Assembly (NCBI RefSeq): GCF_000499385.1
Contig: NW_013654373.1
Coordinates: 1-27,629 of the forward strand
Source: Eimeria necatrix
Taxonomy: Eukaryota > Apicomplexa > Conoidasida > Eucoccidiorida > Eimeriidae
Reading direction: 5' to 3'
DNA: 27,629 bases
In this document: positions 1 to 10,999 of the stretch, in pieces
Position numbering within the stretch: the stretch's first letter is position 1
Layout of the letters: the number at the start of each line of letters is the position of its first letter
Made by a program: the position numbers and the translations under genes
Notes under the pieces: model-generated
What the model was told of the DNA's origin: nothing
What the model saw: only the letters and a program-made list of their open reading frames with translations
Databases searched by the model: none

Positions 1-1085
1 GTACTTTAGGGGAACCCGTACGCAGATTTACCATGTGGTTATGGACGAGCCAAACAACATTTCACAACTTCGCCCATAAGTGCTACGCTCTAATGCAGAT
101 ACACGCAAAGACAATCATCCTGTTTCGGCTGTGCAAAGGTAACAAGGATCGTCTCAGTATAGGGAACCAAGCCACTAGCAGTCGATTCCGCAGCACCGAT
201 GACCCGCGCCGTCATAGAACTGCAATGAGGACATTCGACCCTTCCATGCGCTGCAGAGCACGTTAGGGTCAGTAGAGCCTTTAAGCTGTTGAGAAAATTG
301 TCTGGCTCTGCCAGTGACTGAACTTCGGCTGTGCTTCGTTTTTCGCGCTTTTGGCCGATGCAACATAGGCGAGGCATCTAGAACAGTGAAGGGGCAGTGC
401 TTACAGGTGCACGCTGTGGAAAGAGGCCAGCGTGCTGTCGAGGCAGTGGACAGCCTGTGCTGTCGACAGAACGGAGCCGGTGGTACACTGCTTCTCCAAA
501 CTGTAGGTCGCAGGATTTGTAAAGGTGTCTGTGATTGCTAGAGGATAGTGCAACAAATTGAGCAAATTCAGGGACTCAGAATTAGGCTCAGTTGAAGCGC
601 CCAAGTTTGGGCTCACCCCTTTTCGTGATCTTTGGTGGTTCAGTGGAAGGAACTGAGTCAGAGTCTTGCAAGTGCAACAGAAATTACTGGTAAAGTTGGC
701 CAATGTGGAAATGGCTAGGGTCGAGCATGCACTTGGAACTTAAATTCAGCTAGTGAGCGGAACTAGAGGCCTCCATGTAACTAGTTTGCAGCAACGCTCT
801 AGAAACAGCCTGAACTTGCTGGCGAATCACCGTTTCGGGGAGCAGTGATTCACAGTGGCAGGCTTGGATTCCTTCGCTTTTGTGGTTGAACATTGGCGTA
901 GGGTCTGTGTGTGCCCGTAGGGCATAGAGGTGAGCAGCATGAGAGCCTTGAGGAATGTGAAAAGTAAGCTTTTGTGGGCGTCCATCAGAGAACTGGCGGT
1001 GCGTATTCAGGCCAAAGTAGCTTTTCTACGTAATGGCACAGTGTCCATGAAACGGGCTAAAGACACCACAGTTGCGAAGGAGAGG

Positions 1086-1115
1086 AACTACGGTGGCGGA
1101 AACTACGGTGGCGGA
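1086..1115. repeat. Perfect 15-bp tandem duplication
   Basis: 'aactacggtggcgga' occurs twice in direct succession. In the + frame it would encode NYGGG twice, in a short ORF with no other sign of being real. Confidence 0.9.
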
Positions 1116-1604
1116 AACTGGTTGAGCGTCGAAAGATAACACAGTGTTCATTTGTCGCAGATTATGAGAGGAGCCAAACGGCTCAGCAACTTGTGGACAT
1201 TTTACACTGGGAAAGCTTTTGCGTTTTGAACGCAAACTTTCCAGGGCAACGCTGATGAGGCAGAGTTGCTTTGCTTCTACAAAGTCTGCGAGTGATGACA
1301 CTGAATTGTGTCTCGGCCGCGCTACTTATGGAAATTCCTGTCTTTGTTTGGGTACCTCGACAGCGTCTAAATGATCAGACGCGAAAGACAAGTGTGCGGA
1401 GAAGGTGAAATTTAGGCGGCACGGAGGCTGCCCGGTGTGCAGAAGCGTTGAGCTGCCATCTCTATAAATTGGAACGCGCGCTCGGCCAGTGTGAACTTGC
1501 CGTCAGACTGTACGTAGAGATGCAAGCCTGCTTTCAGTGTCTCCGTTTGAAATAATGCTGAGGCCAAGACGCCAAAGAGGTGATCATGAGAGAATCCTTG
1601 GAGC

Positions 1605-1628
1605 TGCCTCGCCCTAAAGGGCGAGGCA
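1605..1628. other. Perfect hairpin, 10-bp GC-rich stem, 4-base loop
   Basis: 'tgcctcgccc' (1605-1614) and its exact reverse complement (1619-1628) flank the loop TAAA. No gene is adjacent, so a terminator or RNA role cannot be assigned. Confidence 0.9.
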
Positions 1629-1710
1629 AACAGTGGCGACTTGCGCAAACGCAAGGTGGCGAAAAAGGTTGACGAAAGGCTACTGAGCATGAAGACGCTA
1701 AGCCTGCGTG

Positions 1711-1795
1711 CCGGTGGCAGCCTCATCCTATGGCTCCATTTGCAGCTAAGCGTCTGCCCCGGTGGCAGCGTCTCCTTGTCGCTGCATTTGAAGGA
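1711..1795. repeat. Imperfect 48-bp tandem duplication
   Basis: 'ccggtggcag' at 1711 and at 1759, each followed by a similar stretch through 'tccatttgcag' and 'tgcatttgaag'. The period is 48 bases. Confidence 0.7.
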
Positions 1796-2632
1796 ACCCG
1801 TGCCGCATGGTTTAATTGGGCCGTCATCGAGTAGTGATACAGCAAAACTACCTTGGCACACTACAGGGCGGACATGAAGTAGCGACGACAGGTGCTGGTT
1901 TAATCAAATTGAAAACGGGCTGACGCGACTTCAGGCCTAAACAGACGTAGTAACTCGCCTGTTCTCAGCTCGTTGGCACAGGTATGGCGAAGCTCAACAA
2001 TGGCGATTCAGGTCTGTTAGGCACATGCTGCAAATATGCCACTTGCTGTTAATGTGCTTACAAAAGTTGGCCGGCTTCGCAGCATCGCAAGATTCGATAT
2101 TAATTTTCAAATTTTGTTCAGCTATTTGAGCAAAGACACGGGATCTCCAAGCATGAAGTGCTGAGCGAGGGATGCCCGAAGTGGCACGTCAACTGCATTG
2201 CTCGCTTCATTGATGGTGCAGATGTGCTGTGGGCTTTAGCAAGTACGTTTGCGTGCCGTATCACTTCATGCTAATCTCTCTAAATCTGTTACTCCGTCCT
2301 CGATGCCAGTTAAGGGCTGACGACTGATCTTCGTGCTATGCTGCTTCGTGGAACCTAGATTCGGCGAAATTTTGTGCCGCTTTGATGCGGCGAAGAGTTA
2401 CATACAAGTAAAGCGTCGCAGACAACAGGGAATCTCCAGAGGGCTGGACAAGTTGCCGGGCTGACATTATGTAATGTTTTGATCTAATATAGTGGCTTTA
2501 CGCGGTGACCGTTCACTGAGAGGATACTGTCTGTTTGCGTAAGCCTAGAGCCACACAAGCAGCTGTTGTGGTCTGCTGACAAGACATGCTGCGCAGCTAT
2601 GATGCAGCAGTGATGTATAGTGTCGGCTGTCA

Positions 2633-3175
2633 CATGATTATACTCTGACGGGGCGTCGACCCAATTGCATCCAAGGCACACAAAGCGTTTGAAAGCGACC
2701 GTGGTGCTTTGTTGTCTTTTCACGACTGGTAGAATCGGAAAGTGGAGGCGTGTTTAAGGAAGTGCGTGGCGATGCAGAATTTTGTTTGGCGGTCTTCGTG
2801 TGTGGAATTCGTGTGTAGCACTTGAGTAAGTACCTGGGCAAGCAGGCCACTGCCTCACTCGGTGACCGTTTGCAGTGAATATGAGTTTCGACGACGCGTA
2901 CAAGTGTAGTGAGCTGAAGATACAATGCGAAGGCATGGCGCGCCGACAGAAGACTTGAGGCATTTGGTGTGAACAACTGAGGAATCATTCGTGTTAAGCT
3001 TGTGTTCTCTGCAGACCGAACGTCAGTGTCCCTCCTCCCTCCATGTTGCTTCGAGACGGTCACAGGATGTACAGGATACGTGGTGGCCAGCGTCCTTTTG
3101 AGGTTGTTTGGGGTGAAGAAAAGGTGTGGTATCTCGTGACGGCTCCCCTGCGACTTAGTTCCGCACTATTGACGC
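2633..3175. repeat. Module copy A1 (block I), near-identical to 4504-5078
   Basis: About 543 bases that match 4504-5078 at roughly 95 percent by eye, apart from one 32-base length difference in the partner. Similarity drops sharply on both sides (before the 'catgatta' and after 'attgacgc'). It contains the open stretch starting MLLRDGH at 3043 and a conserved 'ttaaggaagtgcgtggc' core at about 2754. Confidence 0.9.
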
Positions 3176-3699
3176 AGCTGCTTGAGACGCACGCTTCGAA
3201 CATGTAGCTTGCGGTTGCTTTGTTACCGAAAGTTGGCATGCGGTTTCACACATGACAGAATCCCGACTGTATATTCACATGCTTGTCGGCGAGGAAAACA
3301 GAGGAGCAGAATGAAAGCGCTGTACTGGTATGTCCCGTGAGTGGAGCGTCAAAGGCGTTATTTAGTTTTTCATTTTTCTTTAGTCGTGTTGCATGGCAGG
3401 GATTTAGCAAGTAAGTTCACACAGTAGAGCACACTGCTCTTGTTTCTATGAATGAGACAGGATCCGGCGTGTTGGTGGGCTATTACGTGACTGAGTAGCT
3501 GCAGTGTTTCGTGCGGCTGCCAATTGGCTAAGGCACATAGCAAGGGAGCAGCGACACACTATCTGCCTTTAAAAGATCGGGTGAGCCGGCCCTTATTCAG
3601 TATTATCTCGTTTATTTACTGCAATTCGTCGAATCGAACTAGAGCGGGGCACTTTGCTTGCGTGAACGTAGAGCGGCACACGTAGCTGTTATGGTTTGT

Positions 3700-4010
3700 T
3701 CGCGAGACATGATCCTCAGCTATGATGCAGAGGTAATGTACGGTGCCAGATGCTGCAGGGCTATGTCCTGACTGAGCGCCAAGCTAAGTGTATGAAGGGT
3801 GCACAAAGCGTTAAAACGAATCTGCCTTGTCTTTCCATGGCCGATACAATTAGGGAGTAAGAGCATGTTGGAGGAAGTGCGTGGTGATGTATGGCTGCCT
3901 TCACTTGTATACTTTCTCCGCGGTACTTGAGCAAGCACCTGAGAAAGCAGACTACGCAGTATTCAAACTTGGCAGTCAAATACTGCTCAGCCATAAATGC
4001 AAACGCGTCA
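3700..4010. repeat. Diverged module copy A2 (block I)
   Basis: Lies between the two near-identical copies but is much more diverged. Matching landmarks in order: 'cagctatgatgcag' at 3717 (2595 in A1), 'gcacaaagcgtt', 'ggaagtgcgtgg' at 3873, 'cttgagcaagcacctg' and 'gcagtattcaaacttgg'. Confidence 0.7.
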
Positions 4011-4503
4011 TACTTTTGCGCGTGAGCTGTCGTATTGTGAATATCGTGTGTGAAATGTTGAAGAATGCATTGGATTTGTCCACGATGTTGCGATGCTGAT
4101 GGCTTAGCATGTACATATGCGTGCTACATCATGTTTTGCTCTTCTGTCAGAATAAGTTACTTTGCCCGCGATATCAGTTAAGGACTGGCGATTCATTGTC
4201 GTGCTAAGCAGCTTCGTGAACCATGGATTCAGTAACATTTCGTGCGGCTATGAGGTGGCGAAGAGCTACGTACAAATACATTGCTACATGAGCGTACGGT
4301 GTAGAACACAACTGGAGGGCTGGACGAGTTTTCGGGCTGTCAATGTGTGATGTTTTGATCTGATGTAGTGCCATTTGAGGAGATAAAATTTGACTAGAGG
4401 GATATTGTCTGTTTGCATGGGCCCAGTGCCGTACAAGCAGTTGTTGTGCTCAAGACACGCTGCTCAGCTATGAAGCAGAGGTGATCTGTTGTGCAGGATG
4501 TTG

Positions 4504-5078
4504 CATGATTATGCTCTGAAGGGGCGTCGACCCAATTGCATCCAAGGCACACAAAGCGTTTGAAAGCGACCGTAGTGCTTCGTTGTCTTTTCATGACTGG
4601 TAGAATCGGAAAGTGAGGACGTATTTAAGGAAGAGCATGGCGTTGCAGAATCCTGTTTGGCGGTCTTCGTGTGTGGAATTCGTGTGTAGCACTTGAGTAA
4701 GTACCTGGGCAAGCAGGCCACTGCCTCACTCGGTGACCGTTTGCAGTGAATATGAACTTTAACGACGCGTGCAAGTGTAGTGAGCTGGAGATACAATGCG
4801 AAGACATGGCGCGCCGACAGAAGACTTGAGGCATTTGGTGTGGACAACTGAGGAATCATTCGTGTTGTGTGAACAAATGAGGAATCATTCGTGTTGTTAA
4901 GCTTGTGTTCTCTGCAGATCGAACGTCAGTGTCCCTCCTCCCTCCATGTTGCTTCGAGACGGTCACGGGATGTACAGGATACGTGGTGGCCAGCGTCCTT
5001 TTGAGGTTGTTTGGGGTGAAGAAAAGGTGTGGTATCTCGTGACAGCTCCCCTGCGACTTAGTTCCGCACTATTGACGC
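4504..5078. repeat. Module copy A3 (block I), near-identical to 2633-3175
   Basis: Partner of the 2633-3175 module. Its extra length is a 29-bp tandem duplication at 4838-4895 plus three bases. An ORF of 70 codons begins at 4946 (MLLRDGHGMYRIRGGQRPFE, later VWYLVTAPLRLSS). The protein is not recognised with certainty, but its VWYLVTAP region could correspond to the strand before the RDF motif of a START domain. Confidence 0.9.
4838..4895. repeat. 29-bp tandem duplication inside module A3
   Basis: Two copies of a 29-bp unit (4838-4866 and 4867-4895), each ending in 'gaggaatcattcgtgtt' and differing at two or three bases. Module A1 has a single copy, so the duplication arose after A1 and A3 became near-identical. 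Confidence 0.9.
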
Positions 5079-5084
5079 TGCTGT

Positions 5085-5390
5085 TATTGAATGTCGAAGA
5101 TAAATTTAGACGACGCGTCCTACAGTGTGAGAGTGTGGTGTACAGAAGGGAAGCGTGAGGCGGTTAATGTGGGTGATTGAGGAGTCATCTGTGTTGTTTT
5201 TGTTGTGCTCCCTGCAATTCGAGATTTCAGGACAACAGTGAGTGTCTCTGCTCACGCATTGGGAGTACGCTGCAGCTGTGCGCTATCTAGGATTACAGCC
5301 CGCACGGAACAGAAGGACGGCGGCGACTGTGCTTGTTTACGTCAGGATAGCTTGGATGGACAAATCGCTGCTGATGTTCTTCACTAGAAG
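5085..5390. repeat. Partial module copy A4 (block I)
   Basis: A further partial copy follows A3. 'gacgacgcgt', 'cagaagg', 'gcgtgaggcggtt', 'gattgaggagtcat' and 'gtgctccctgcaattcgag' follow the order of the 3' half of A1 and A3. It matches 12680-12990 in block II, including a short stretch in which most changes are silent or conservative (ATVLVYVRIA here, ATALVYVKVA there). Confidence 0.65.
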
Positions 5391-5529
5391 GTTTGCAGCG
5401 TACGCGTGGCTTTATAATACAAGAGTAATGGGGTTCTGTGTTTTGATTGTGGCATATTTTGGCAAACATGGTGCATAAAATCGACCGGTGTTTTTGTTGT
5501 GCATTTGAATTCAGGTTGCCCTCTTCATC

Positions 5530-6125
5530 GAGGGCGAAGACCTACGTTCTGCTTGGTGGAAATGCGAGAGAGCCATTTGCCCTGCAGTTGTTGTAAAAAG
5601 GCAGTCTTCAAATCGCACATGCGCAATTGAGTCCGTACAAAAGGAGCTATGAGGGGACTTAAGTTGGTGCGTTGGTGGTATATCTTTCCCGGTCCACCGC
5701 CTTCCATGAGAGGGCTGCTGATGCGCTGCGTTAGGCTACGTGGTGACGATTGTGTCGGTATCCATCCCTACGCTTAGAATAAAAGTTATGATAAAGAGGT
5801 CAATCATGGCACAGATGGACTTCAGGTATACAGAAAAGCTAGGAGAAGCCGGGGTAGCGTTTCACTCTTTTCAGAGTTTTATTGTAAGTCTGTCTTAAGG
5901 TTCACGCCATGAAACTATATTGTTGTTGCCTTTCTGCACCGTGCGCTAGCACGTCCATGAAATGTTGCGCGTAGATGCCCCGCCACTACAGGAAAGTGAA
6001 CGTGCTGCAGTTAAAGTTGGCTTTGCAAACGATCAGGCTTACGCAGCAACATCGAGAGCATGCTTAGCTCCTGCGGGCACTGGGCTGAGGAAATCGTCAT
6101 TCTTCCCACAATGCCTGTGGTGTTT
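5530..6125 (+). pseudogene. START domain gene remnant, block I copy, more decayed
   Basis: Paralogue of 13170-13735. EPFALQLL then a TAA (5593-5595) stands opposite EPLIWKIL. After a one-base loss AVFKSHM stands opposite TVFELHV. The frame with LVVYL parallels VLMIYL. GPPPSMRGLLMRCVRLRGDD (from 5691) stands opposite the PSARDF...R segment without the roughly 37-base insertion of block II. LRSNIESMLSSCG (about 6039) parallels LRSSIDSMTSCCG. Stops and frameshifts mean that no continuous product is possible. The RDF motif itself is lost (RGL), as expected for a non-functional copy. Confidence 0.5.
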
Positions 6126-6348
6126 TGTGCAACGAGGTAAATATTGTTATTGACTATATTGCAGTACGTTTCTTCTATCATTACAAAAGAATGTGATAGC
6201 TCCGATGACCAAAATCACAATTTTTTTCCACGGAACTTCAGCATGAGCATTCAAACAGACGAAAACTTATTGGTGATTAGGTATCAAATAAGTAAGAACA
6301 GTCAAAAAGAACGTGATCGGAAAACCTTGGATGTACTTTTGCAGTCGT

Positions 6349-6426
6349 TGTGAGAATTTTAGCTTGCGATTCTCCACAAGCTATCACTGTGAGAAATTTG
6401 GCTTGTGGTTCTTCATAAGTTGTTGT
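6349..6426. repeat. Imperfect 39-bp tandem duplication
   Basis: Two units of 39 bases, 'tgtgagaattttagcttgcg...' at 6349 and 'tgtgagaaatttggcttgtg...' at 6388, with about ten differences by eye. It lies just outside block I. Confidence 0.8.
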
Positions 6427-6567
6427 AGTCCTAATAAATGAAGTGGACTTGCGTTACTCTTTTGGAACAAAATATAGCAGCACTCAGTGTTTGCGAATTA
6501 CCGCAGAAATTATATCTACTTATCTTACCACCCCCTGTGGTGTGTACAACCTGCCGCAACGTGAGCT

Positions 6568-7086
6568 ATGTCTGATGCCTCAGAGAAAAGACAGCATCAC
6601 GTCTGCAGCATGTTCCATCTCATCACAGCAATGAGTGACTCCTTCGCAGTAAATGTCTCAGAATGCCGTTCTCACTTCGCAAGCTCCGATAGTTCAACAG
6701 TTCCAGCAAGTTTTACAGAGGTTGCCTGGTTTATTTGTTTGCCAGGTCGAAGTGAAAGACCAGCTCGTGTTTCTCACTGCGCGTACTGGAGCATTCACAA
6801 TCCTAGCTTGCACATGTTAAACTTACTGCTTGAAAAACAAAAGAGTGAAGAGACGCTTGATGACTCTGCATTTGCAAATGTTTGTGACATTTTCTGGGGA
6901 GGTACATTTTATTGCAGCGATTTGCGAGTGGCTCTCCCAAGCTTGTACAACATTCCATCTTGTACATTGGAGTGCGCATGCGCCTGCAGATGGGAGAAGG
7001 TATTATTTAATTGTGCCAAAATCGGCTTGTCGCTCGGCTTCTCAAAATTTTCCGGCGCTCTACGCAGTATTTGGCTTTCTCCTTGA
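6568..7086 (+). CDS. Hypothetical 172-codon ORF, uncertain
   Basis: The longest open frame outside the CCT8 locus. No domain is recognised. Cysteines cluster late (CTLECACACRWEKVLFNC, about residues 134-151). About one open frame of this length is expected by chance from 27.6 kb read in six frames at balanced composition, so it carries little weight alone. An overlapping 127-codon frame (6830-7213) has equal claim. Confidence 0.15.
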   Translation: MSDASEKRQHHVCSMFHLITAMSDSFAVNVSECRSHFASSDSSTVPASFTEVAWFICLPGRSERPARVSHCAYWSIHNPSLHMLNLLLEKQKSEETLDDSAFANVCDIFWGGTFYCSDLRVALPSLYNIPSCTLECACACRWEKVLFNCAKIGLSLGFSKFSGALRSIWLSP

Positions 7087-10036
7087 TACTTGGACACTGA
7101 AAGCACACCTGGCAGAACATGACTGGGCAGAATATGTACCATTCTCAGCTAGCGTTCATAAGAAAAGTGTTTGTTTTGAAGAAGTCCTGCTGCTCACTAA
7201 TTTTGTCCAGTGAAAGGTGCCTCATAGCGTGACGATCGAAGCAGGGAATATCCATGTATTCCCAGCTGCTTGTCAACGTGCTATTTTCGCATGTGACCTG
7301 CGTAAGTGGTGATTACCCATTTGAAAGTATGTATTGGTGCCTCTATCTTTATGGCAAATTTATCATCACGTCATGAGCTGTGGCGCACCAGTTGACGCCG
7401 TGTGGAGCAATGTGTGATCCAAACATACCTGCAGCAAGCTTTCTGGAACGAAAGTTATCTCGCGAACAGCTTAATGTGCTGACGGTGTGCACGCCTTGCT
7501 AGCACACTAAATATCCTCCTTCGACCGTTCCAATATTCATTTAAGAGCTGCGCGCTTTGGGTTCCTAATAGAGCCTTCGGTGAAGTATTTAGGGCATCCG
7601 CATGATCCTGGCAGATGCAGTATATAGAAGTCGCAGTTTGGATGGCTTGATTTGTTTCAGGCGTTCTCTACGAGATTTTATGAACTTTTTTCCATCTAAG
7701 TATTAAACGCGACACATTCTCTTTACTTTAATGCAAACTTCCATAGCTCTGACAAAGCTAAAAGGGCCGATTAGCAGTTTGTAAAAAATCCTGTCCCCGC
7801 ACCTGGACGACGATGAGCCTCCCTAGTAATGGCTCATTCATGTTAGGACGACTTTTCCAGGGGCATTTCAATAACTCAGAGAGTTTTCAAGAAACACTAT
7901 ATAGGTGAGAAATGATCAAGCAGGCATGGTGGGTAAAGGGTAAAAACGCATATCCATTCGTGCAAGCACCAAGTGGTAAAGCAGTACACGGATATGTCTG
8001 CATACTGTTCCTTCGTTTTAACTATAAATGGCTATCCTGCATATCTCACTTTTCTTCCACTGTCGTGCGCATGAGCCACAGAAGTCTTCAGACCACGAGG
8101 CACGAGCTACAATTACAGAAAGGGCCGCAAAATACCATTATAAGGGTGAATGTGGGGTTAGCGTGCTTAAACGCAAAAACTGAGGATTATTATGTAGCCG
8201 CACCCACTTGGAGTTTGTGTATCGAGTTGGTATACAGGTCATAGACACTAGCCTCCAGATGAAAATTTCCATCGCCACAGTCATACACTGTAAACGTACA
8301 CGACAGATCAGGTTACAAGGTAACGCAATAAATTAGGGTGCAAGAAAACACAGTAATCCTCTTTGACTGGGCTGCTTGTTTTGAACGTCTCGCTAGACAC
8401 AGCTTAGCCCACATCGTATTTTTCAGGGCTCTGCAAAAGGCTTGAATGCATTACAAAAGCCACCAGTAATGCTGAAGCCAGTGAAAACTTGCGTAGACCT
8501 TTATATAATCAAGCGGAGCAAGTGCACTCACAAATTGCCACGAACACGAATTGAGCAACGTTAGCTGGGCCTGCCATGGAAGAAAGCTAGGAACGCAGCT
8601 CTAAGAGACCGATGAAGAGCCTATCCTGCTGCACATGCTGATTTCTTTCGAGGTCCTACCTGCCGCAAGACCATTAATCAATTCACGTCGACGATTTCCT
8701 TCAGGAGGCGACCCGGTTAAACGCCAGCTTATTCTAATGCTAACATTACTTGAATCGTCACAGCAAACATTAAGGGAAAGTATTATCCTCTCCATATTGC
8801 AGAAACATGCGCAGTCTAACATTCAAGAAAACAAACAAGTTGATCAGATACTAAACACGTTGATCGGGCACATCGATAACCACTGAAGCGGTAAATTTTC
8901 TCAGCCAAGTATTATACCTGCTGCTTACCGCCAAATATACTGGTGGCACACTCACCGAAGGTAGAGCAAAATAAGAACCGGGGCAGATTGCTTGTCTCTT
9001 ATAGGCTAGCATGCACATGTGACGTAATAGTAGTATATTGCTCCTTGTTTCTTCTTGTCAAATCCAGAGGATGCATAATGCAAGCCTCTGCGACGTAGCT
9101 AGAAATCCAAGCAAACTAAAGTCGCAAGATTTCAAGTACAAGATTTTGAGTTTACCGCTTAAACGTACTGGAATTTGGTGCAGTGCACCAGTAAGATCCA
9201 ATGCTGTGATTCTGGAGATTCGCAGCAAGGCACAAATTGTTGTCAATATCCGGCACAAGGAGACGCATTTGGTTGCATGAATATTTCGAATTCCTCAAGC
9301 AAGCGATACACTGAACCACGGTGCAATTCAGAGTCAGCTTACGCATTACAGTGCTAGCTCAAGGGGAAGTCATCACAGAAAAAGTTGACTCACGCAACTG
9401 GGCTACCGCTGCATGTAGCTTTGAACACCACAACCAATTCGTTTTTGTCAGGTCTTTTCCCTCTGAAACAGCAGTTTTGTGCTTCGAAGCCCACGCAAGC
9501 AAAGCAGCCCATGATTTTAGAGCAGGCGATTGGGCAGGTCTTTGGCTAGTCAGCTAGCGTTTTAATTGACAGCTGTACGATTGCCCGGCTGCCGCTGCAC
9601 AGTCGATGATAAGCATTTGTCTAAACTCCATGCCTGAGCAGCACTTTGCCGAAAGTGAATCATCAGCAATAGCAGGTTGCATTGTGCACCGTGGTCACTA
9701 TTGAGGCAGCTCTTGAGACCCGATAGGCAGTCATGCCATGACAAAAGCGAAGCGTACAATTCTAGACTTTTATCCAGTTCATAGGCAAAGGACGTGAAAG
9801 AGCAAGTGACTCGGTGTAGCAAGGGCTAGAGCTGCTGTCTTCAGGCCGAACTCGTCTATGTCCACAACGCTGGTTGACTTCCCGGCATAGCGGCAAATTT
9901 CACCCGAGCATTTGTGTCTCTGCTAGCCGTACCCCTGCACGGCTGATCACTGGGGCAGGCATGCCCTGTAGCGCTGACCAGTAATGTGAGCATTTCGGTG
10001 TTTGCTGCTCCTGTGATAGGGTTCCAGTTGTGGATT

Positions 10037-10054
10037 CTGTCCGCATGCGGACAG
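10037..10054. other. Perfect 18-bp palindrome
   Basis: 'ctgtccgcatgcggacag' equals its own reverse complement. It lies about 150 bases 5' of block II. An outer 'attctgt'/'acagaat' pair (10034-10040 and 10062-10068) gives an alternative, looser pairing. Confidence 0.9.
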
Positions 10055-10999
10055 GATATTCACAGAATGAGGAGAAATCTCAATTGAAGAAATAGCATAC
10101 GGGAATCAGGACAAGGCAACACCACCTCAGCAAGTCAAAGTGTTGTTCCGCCACAACAGAAGACAGACGTTAAATAACACAGGCAGTCCGGGCGCGCTGT
10201 AGCAGCGGCAGATGCTTAACTGATTAGAGGGGAAACGGGCTAATGGAACTCCGGGCTTGGACAGAGGTGGTTTGTCGTTTTGTCTTGGCTCTCTAGCACA
10301 GGTATGACGAGCTCAACTGCCTCCACTCAGTTCTCTGAGCTGCTTGCAGTAAACATGTCGTTTGCGATTGCTGCGTGTACAACGGCTGGACAGCGTCGCC
10401 ACACGTGGCTAGATTTAGTCCTGAAGTCCAGATTTTTCTTTTTGATTAGAACTGAGGCACGAGGTTTCCTTACACAGGCTACTAAAGTAAAGGATGCCGC
10501 CAGTAACGTATGGACTGCTTTATGCGATTCGCCAGTGATACAGATATGACGTGGGTTTAGCCGCTATGTTTGCGTGTAAAATCACTTTTTGCTCATTTTT
10601 TTAAATACATTGCATGATCCGCTATATGAGTGGAGGGCTGGCGCTTAATCCTCGTGCCTAGCTGCTATGGAAAATAGTTTCGCTGACAGTTTGTGCAGTA
10701 GTGAAGTGGCAAAGAGATACAACTTTGGTGTGATATATAGTAGACATGCGAGTGAGCTGCCGATGTAATATTTTCATCGCGTACTATTATTTGCTAAGTC
10801 CGACTTTCGCAAAAAGAGGCTGAACCTATCTGATTACGTGAGTTTAGTGCGACATAAGCAGCTGGCCCCTAGTGAGTAGATGCATTGCTTCACTACAATG
10901 CACTGGGAGAATGGGGCAGGTACCATGTTGCACGGTAACACTTTTCCGGGACTTAAACATATTGCGAACAAAAGCCCATGAGTTGGTAACAACGGCCCT

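Larger units (their letters stand above)
1..1894. other. No recognised gene
   Basis: Only short ORFs (up to 149 codons on the - strand, 1412-1861) with no recognisable motifs. The - strand ORF overlaps the hairpin and the 48-bp tandem repeat. Nothing supports a gene. Confidence 0.5.
1895..6135. repeat. Segmental duplication block I
   Basis: Colinear with 10205-13790. Anchors read by eye (block I / block II): the stretch around 'gaaaacgggct' (1911 / 10232); 'cacaggtatg' (1977 / 10298) followed by 'agctcaac'; 'ggcgactg' (5322 / 12920); 'cagtctt' with the matching flank (5602 / 13246); 'cttacgcagca' (6038 / 13662); 'acgaggt' (6131 / 13758). The offset is 7.60-7.64 kb on the 3' side and about 8.3 kb on the 5' side. 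The difference comes from extra internal modules in block I. Divergence is high except for the modules at 2633-3175 and 4504-5078. No intact long ORF lies inside. Confidence 0.75.
6427..10204. other. No recognised gene between the duplicated blocks
   Basis: Apart from the 6568-7086 ORF and the palindrome at 10037 nothing can be named. A + strand frame at 8635-8886 looks protein-like in composition at its end (QTLRESIILSILQKHAQSN, then IQENKQVDQILNTLIGH) but has no known match. It could be a terminal exon or chance. Confidence 0.5.

Noticed and set aside
1070..1139. NYGGG repeat as part of a glycine-rich protein
   Set aside because: Only two units, in a 69-codon ORF with no other coding sign; read as a small DNA tandem repeat.
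1895..6135. Nuclear insertion of organelle DNA as the source of the repeats
   Set aside because: No cytochrome oxidase, cytochrome b or plastid-type motif was seen in any frame; the START remnant explains the coding traces better.
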